Part shown: positions 59,901 through 64,000 of the stretch, one piece after another
How positions within the stretch are numbered: position 1 is the stretch's first letter
Layout: the number at the start of each line of letters is the position of its first letter
Assembly: GCA_009733575.1 (NCBI GenBank)
Contig: ML769395.1
Location: 109,123-173,122 of the forward strand
Direction: 5' to 3'
Source of the DNA: Gymnopus androsaceus JB14
Lineage: Eukaryota > Basidiomycota > Agaricomycetes > Agaricales > Omphalotaceae
Length of the DNA: 64,000 bases
Program-made: the position numbers and the translations under genes
The notes under the pieces: generated by a model
The model's input: the letters and a program-made list of their open reading frames with translations, nothing else
Databases searched by the model: none
What the model was told of the DNA's origin: nothing

Positions 59901-61003
59901 AGTTTGCAGGCATATCACTGTATGGAGAGCATGGATTCGCTGCTTGATCTCCATATCATTTAGTTTTATTTCATTATTTTTCAATATTTGAGTGTATAGG
60001 GCATCAAGACCTGGTAGCCCTTTTTGATATATCAACATCTTCAAGCGCTCATGTGCACTATCACCTTCTTCAAGATAGTTCACTGCAGTGGATGCATAAA
60101 TAAAAAGCTTCTTTGACTGATTCACAAGGTATTGAACATATTTTTCAATTGGTGGGTCAAGGCTAGAGATCTGAGAGAGGCGGGATTTGATATATAGCTT
60201 TATATCATCTTGAATAATGGAATCTTCCACTTTATGGAGTGCAACTTGCACTGCATGACTAGCACCACTCAGCCATTGAAAAATCTGCTTTTCTTCTCGA
60301 CTAGCAAGAAAGATGTGCAGTGGCAAAACTCTGGAATCACCAACCAATGTTTTGATCAAGTTACTGGTTTCCCATTGATTAGCACACTCATCCAGACCAT
60401 CAATGACAATTACTAAAGGGTTATTCCAGGATACAGTCTGTATCTTCATGAGTAATCTGCTTTGTTGATGCACAGAGTACTCTGAAAAATGTGGATCTTG
60501 CTGAAGAGCTTCAATTACAATTTGGCAGTAAGATGAGCTCATTCTGGCAAATGTCTCAACAATAGTTGGGATTATTTGCTTTATTTCACTTCTTTCTGCT
60601 GCATTTCTTGAGCAGAAAAAGCTTGCCACCAAAAATCCCTCTTTCTCCAATTGCATGCAAAAGCTCTGAGCAATTGTGGATTTACCAGTTCCAGCAATTC
60701 CATAAAGCCAATACATAGGTGGGCCTTCATTGCTTTTTGCCCACTTCATGAGAGACTTGAGAATTGCAACACGAGTTCCTTCCAAGCATGAAGAATGATG
60801 CTCAGATTTGAAAGAAGCATCATGAACAGGATTCAGCCTGTTCAAAATATCTAGATGACAATTTCATACACAATTAAATCAGAATATTTTATCTATCATA
60901 TGCAGGACTTGCCCTGATGTAGGCCATGATATTCAGTTTGGTTTCTTTGAACATTATTAAATTCTCCTCCGTATATAGAGAAATGTTGTGCTTGATTGAA
61001 CAT
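56945..61003 (-). CDS. NACHT-WD40 NLR-like protein, frameshifted once in the WD40 region
   Basis: Minus-strand exons 61003-60913, 60850-59328 and 59271-56945, about 1310 aa. The N-terminus has the motif FNQA-QHFSIYGGEFNNV that I recall from basidiomycete NACHT proteins. The NACHT domain has a Walker A (GIAGTGKST), Walker B-like VIVIDGLDEC and the downstream HIFLASREE. The C-terminus holds about 12 WD40 repeats (GSKDSTVRIWNI type). The first intron uses a GC-AG donor (GCAAGT). Near 58350 a base is missing: IKIWTF shifts frame exactly where DFSTGRTEHILEGH continues, splitting the propeller into two ORFs. Such NLRs are thought to act in fungal non-self recognition and cell death. The gene is more AT-rich than its neighbours. 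Confidence 0.85.
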
Positions 61004-61801
61004 GGAAACGATGATGGTGGTCGCAGTTTAAGAGATGGATGTCACAATGTCACATTACATCCACAGTTTAGGGCAGGCTCGATCATCCAGACCCTAAATG
61101 TAGATTGAAAGGCGAATTGATGACTTGTGTAAGTGGTAGAGTGTGAATTCACATTATACTTCGATGTCGCGTCACGTGTTCGTACTGCTACTCGTTCAGC
61201 AACAGTTGAAGAAACGGATCTCGGACCGAACAAAAAAAATTCGCCCAAGCGCAAGGAACGACCATTTGACGCGTCTTCCTTCATCCAACTTGAATCATTC
61301 AACGAATAGGGTCTAAGTTAGACCCTATTCGAAATTCAATCATAGCCTCTCCTATACCAAGTACCATTCAACGTCGACTGGCAAACTGAATCGGATCATC
61401 TAACTGCCAATACAGACACAAAGCCTCATTGTAGCGTGCCATAGCAGTATTATTCGATGACATGACCCAGAATAAGTAGTACAATGGTGTTTTTTTCCTT
61501 CCAAGCTTTACATATACAGAATTTATACTACACTCACAACTGCACTTACAGCAGTTCCTTTGTGCTCGTACTACTGTCAACCCCTCATTCTCACAACAAG
61601 AGTACTCCGATTATACAAAAAAGCCTCAATGCTAAACAAGATCAGAAAATCAAAACGATGAAAAGCAAAGAATTAGTACTCACATTTTATTAGACTTCGA
61701 CTGGAATTTACCATTAACTCCAGAGTCAAAAGTCAACGTTTTGTGCTCGCTCGCTAATACGCGATAATGAGGACACTATTCTCTAAAACGTTATTGATAA
61801 T
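61004..61801. other. Intergenic between the NLR gene and the precursor gene
   Basis: Apart from the hairpin at 61303-61331, no feature or gene is recognised. Confidence 0.4.
61303..61331. repeat. Perfect 14-bp inverted repeat with 1-nt spacer
   Basis: CGAATAGGGTCTAA, one G, then its exact reverse complement. It could be a remnant of a transposon end, a hairpin, or a dimeric factor site; there is no further evidence. Confidence 0.6.
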
Positions 61802-62207
61802 TTACACATCTTCTTCACGCTTCTTGATCCATTCTCCAGTTACGAGGTCGACCGCGAACGCCGGTTGAACTTCACGCTTTTTCAGCCAAGTGCCATCCGG
61901 GCCGGCGGAGAATGCGATGGTGTCCTCTTCACGCTTTTTCAGCCAAGTGCCATCCGGGCCAGCGGAGAATGCGATGGTGTCCTCTTCACGCTTTTTCAGC
62001 CAGGCGCCAGTTTCAAGGTCAACAGCAAATGCTGGTTGAACTATACGCCCTTCTAAATTCCTTTGGTGACAATGTTGAGCTAATAAATTTCGATATTATT
62101 TATACGTACCTTTCAAGGACAGCAGCACCATCATCGGTAATAGGCAGAGCACGGGCGAAGAGAACACTCATTGTAACAGCGAGAAAAACGTGCTGAATGA
62201 ATCTCAT
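61802..62207 (-). CDS. Secreted repeat peptide precursor with Kex2-type sites (putative dikaritin-like RiPP precursor)
   Basis: Minus-strand exons 62207-62110 and 62060-61802, joined through a 49-nt GTACGT-AAAG intron, encode 118 aa. Residues 1 to about 20 form a signal peptide (MRFIQHVFLAVTMSVLFARA). Four repeats follow, each ending W-L/I-K-K-R, a dibasic Kex2-type cleavage site. The outer two are of type VQPAFAVDL-x-TG-x-W and the inner two are identical EEDTIAFSAGPDGTW units encoded by a 57-bp tandem repeat. The last residues are EEDV. The product would be cut in the Golgi into four peptides of about 16-20 residues. Signal peptide, repeats and KR sites define KEP/dikaritin precursors, and the divergent neighbour at 62788 encodes a UstYa-type oxidase. 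The peptides lack Tyr; Trp, Phe and Asp could be modification sites (inference). Confidence 0.82.
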
Positions 62208-62339
62208 AGTGGACCTAGTAGGCTGAGTATTGAGAACGATTGAGTAGCATTAATGGGAATGTCTGAAGACCTTTAATACTATTTCAGATTCTATTGCAGC
62301 TTCCGTCTATCTCCTGCCTATCTCTTCTTACAATAACTT

Positions 62340-62509
62340 AAGCAAACGACGTACCTGTATTGGCCTAGGATGGTAAAAGATGTCAAAAGATGGGAATCTG
62401 AGATGTAATCGCAGCTCCACTGAAAATAAAGCAAACGACGTACCTGTATTGTTGAGATGGTGGAAGGTGACTACAGATGGGACTTTGAGATGCAATCGCA
62501 GCTCTACTG
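62340..62509. repeat. Two direct repeats of about 82 bp in the divergent promoter region
   Basis: Copies at 62340-62422 and 62429-62509 both begin AAGCAAACGACGTACCTGTA and end GCAATCGCAGCT(C/C)TACTG or nearly so, with several differences between. They occupy the space between the precursor and oxidase genes and may hold shared regulatory sites. Confidence 0.7.
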
Positions 62510-62787
62510 TGTAGGTAGCGACCTGGTACATCCATATTATATTGCAGGTCCCGATAACGCTGCACATGGTGGAGATTCATCCTTGATACATCACTAGTAG
62601 AACCTGTGTACCCTCATCCGAGCAACCGAAACAGAGATCTGAACTATCCCGGTTTTGTATTGGAGCCTCTGTGTCGAGCCCTGTTATCCGCAAAATTCGT
62701 TGACCTGCAACAGCAAGCGCAATCACGATCTGGTTCTAGGATTGATTATAACGGATTCGAAAGCACAATCATTTACCTCCCTTATCC

Positions 62788-63757
62788 ATGCGTTTCCCTT
62801 TCACTGGAAGTTACCACTTGCTCTCTGATATCGGCGAGGACGATTTAGACGAGTCCTTGAGTATTGCACCAAGGGAGAAGAAATATAAGACCGACATCCA
62901 GTTTTGGAGGACATGCTCCGTACTTCAATCTATCGTAATCGTTTTGGGTCTCATCTCGTACTACCGCAAGACAAACGGCAATGAAATCCACGGTGTCCCT
63001 AAACGATTATCGTACTGTGAGCCATTAAAATAATCCAAAGGTAATACTTGCACTGACGTGATTGTCAAGCTCCTGCAACAGATGTGGTCGACTATGATTT
63101 AAGAGTATTCCACAGTGGGTTTCACGGCAACTATTCTGCCTATCAAGGCTTCTCTCCTGAAATTGACCAGGCATGGAAGGATCTGTACGAAGGTCAGTCA
63201 AATCAAGTATCTTAAACTATGAAGTCGGACTGATTAAGACCAGTTGGCGAAGTAACCAGAATTCCAAAGGAGCAAGCAGCACAGTTGCCCAATAAAACAG
63301 TGCCCATTCCAGGAGATAAATACGGCTCTTATATCGGTGCTTTGTATGTATTTCACGACCTTCATTGTCTGGTAAGTCGCGGATAGTATATATACATCTC
63401 GAGTCTGACACCCAACGAAATTTCCAGGACCAAATTCGACAAGCTGTTTTCTTCGAACACTATCCAGAGTCACAAAACAGGTCGAATCCAACCTGGGAGT
63501 TCCACATCAGTCACTGCATTGATTCCCTGCGCCAGACTCTGATGTGCAAAGCAGATATCAGCACGATTACATGGGCTTGGGAGGAATACCGAGGACTTAT
63601 TGTTCCCCAGGATGATACTGTGCACCAGTGTATGAAGTTTGAACATCTTTTGGAGTGGGCTAAGGAAAGGGCAATTAGTTATGACAAGGTGGACCGCAAG
63701 GTTCACCTACCGGACGATATCCTAATTCCGATATACCACCAGAATGAGTTTGAATAG
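62788..63757 (+). CDS. UstYa-like (DUF3328) oxidase
   Basis: Exons 62788-63016, 63070-63192, 63244-63371 and 63428-63757 join to 269 aa. A cytosolic N-terminus of about 45 residues precedes one transmembrane helix (CSVLQSIVIVLGLISYY). The lumenal domain starts with the family's YSPA and FHSGFHGNYSAYQG segments. It carries both copies of the H-x-x-H-C signature, HDLHC at the end of exon 3 and HISHC in exon 4, followed by IDSLRQTLMCKADISTITW. In ascomycete ustiloxin, phomopsin, asperipin and victorin pathways, UstYa proteins oxidatively cyclise the precursor's core peptides. The enzyme is divergently transcribed from the precursor gene 0.58 kb away. The start ATG at 62788 gives the usual N-terminal length. 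Confidence 0.88.
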
Positions 63758-64000
63758 TACAGCAGCAGATACAACCAATTGCTATAACGATAGGGTTTCA
63801 AGTTTGAACAAAATAGTAAACTGTCCCCGAAAAGTGGAGACGATGGCGATACCTATTATAATGCATCTCAAATGCAGCCTGAGATAAATTAAAAACCGTT
63901 CCCGGTTGTTAACGGTAGTGTGATTCAACAAGGTTTATTTAGATTAACTGGTTCGGAGCAACGAGTGATTAGTTATACAAGGATTTAAGTTCAAAGGGTA
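63758..64000. other. Right edge, nothing recognised
   Basis: 3' flank of the oxidase gene. Further cluster genes, if any, would lie beyond the window. Confidence 0.4.

Noticed and set aside
61802..62207. Reading the repeat precursor as an ascomycete-type alpha-factor mating pheromone gene.
   Set aside because: Basidiomycete mating pheromones are normally short CaaX-farnesylated peptides, the repeats here lack alpha-factor-like composition, and the neighbour is a UstYa oxidase rather than a pheromone receptor.

Overview
The window looks like nuclear DNA of a filamentous basidiomycete, most likely a wood-decay Agaricomycete. The genes are densely interrupted by introns of about 50-60 nt with GTGCGT/GTAAGT-type donors. 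The content fits as well: a membrane P450 resembling the CYP63 group, a secreted A1 aspartic protease, tandem GH10 xylanases with CBM1 modules, MARVEL and DUF6534 membrane proteins, RBR ubiquitin ligases and a NACHT-WD40 protein. All family names come from reading the translated sequence; no database search was run.

Layout. 1-3630: 5'-truncated, decayed Ty1/copia retrotransposon with its 3' LTR. 3.6-10.4 kb: AT-rich, gene-poor transposon graveyard (a 384-bp terminal-inverted-repeat element, paired palindromic CATAGC clusters, a broken coiled-coil ORF). 10.5-17.7 kb: PARP-type ADP-ribosyltransferase, a tentative small gene, a 14-exon P450 and a MARVEL protein. 18-23.7 kb: a 213-bp TA-flanked MITE, a dead and a living copy of a SET-domain gene, and an aspartic protease. 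25-34.6 kb: C2H2 zinc-finger protein, two dispersed paralogues of an unknown serine-rich protein, a leucine-rich-repeat-like protein, relics of an amino-acid permease and of a short-chain dehydrogenase. 35-42.6 kb: a DUF6534 membrane protein and two adjacent RBR E3 ligases. 44.4-52.5 kb: three tandem GH10 xylanase units of about 3.1 kb each, one dead, one intact, one with the CBM1 read out of frame. 53.5-56.4 kb: an unknown ORF, a tRNA-Pro(CGG) with an intron, an array of tRNA fragments, and a second MARVEL gene. 56.9-61.0 kb: an AT-rich NACHT-WD40 NLR-like gene with one frameshift. 61.8-63.8 kb: a divergent pair made of a secreted, Kex2-type repeat precursor and a UstYa/DUF3328 oxidase.

The standout system is the last one. 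A 118-residue secreted precursor carries four repeats, each ending in Trp-Leu/Ile-Lys-Lys-Arg and arranged A-B-B-A. It sits head-to-head with an enzyme carrying both UstYa signature motifs (HDLHC and HISHC). This is the minimal layout of a dikaritin-type (ustiloxin-like) RiPP cluster, here in a basidiomycete. A second notable signal is a 2-nt micro-exon that is required for frame in all three GH10 copies and that differs between copies only by a synonymous change.
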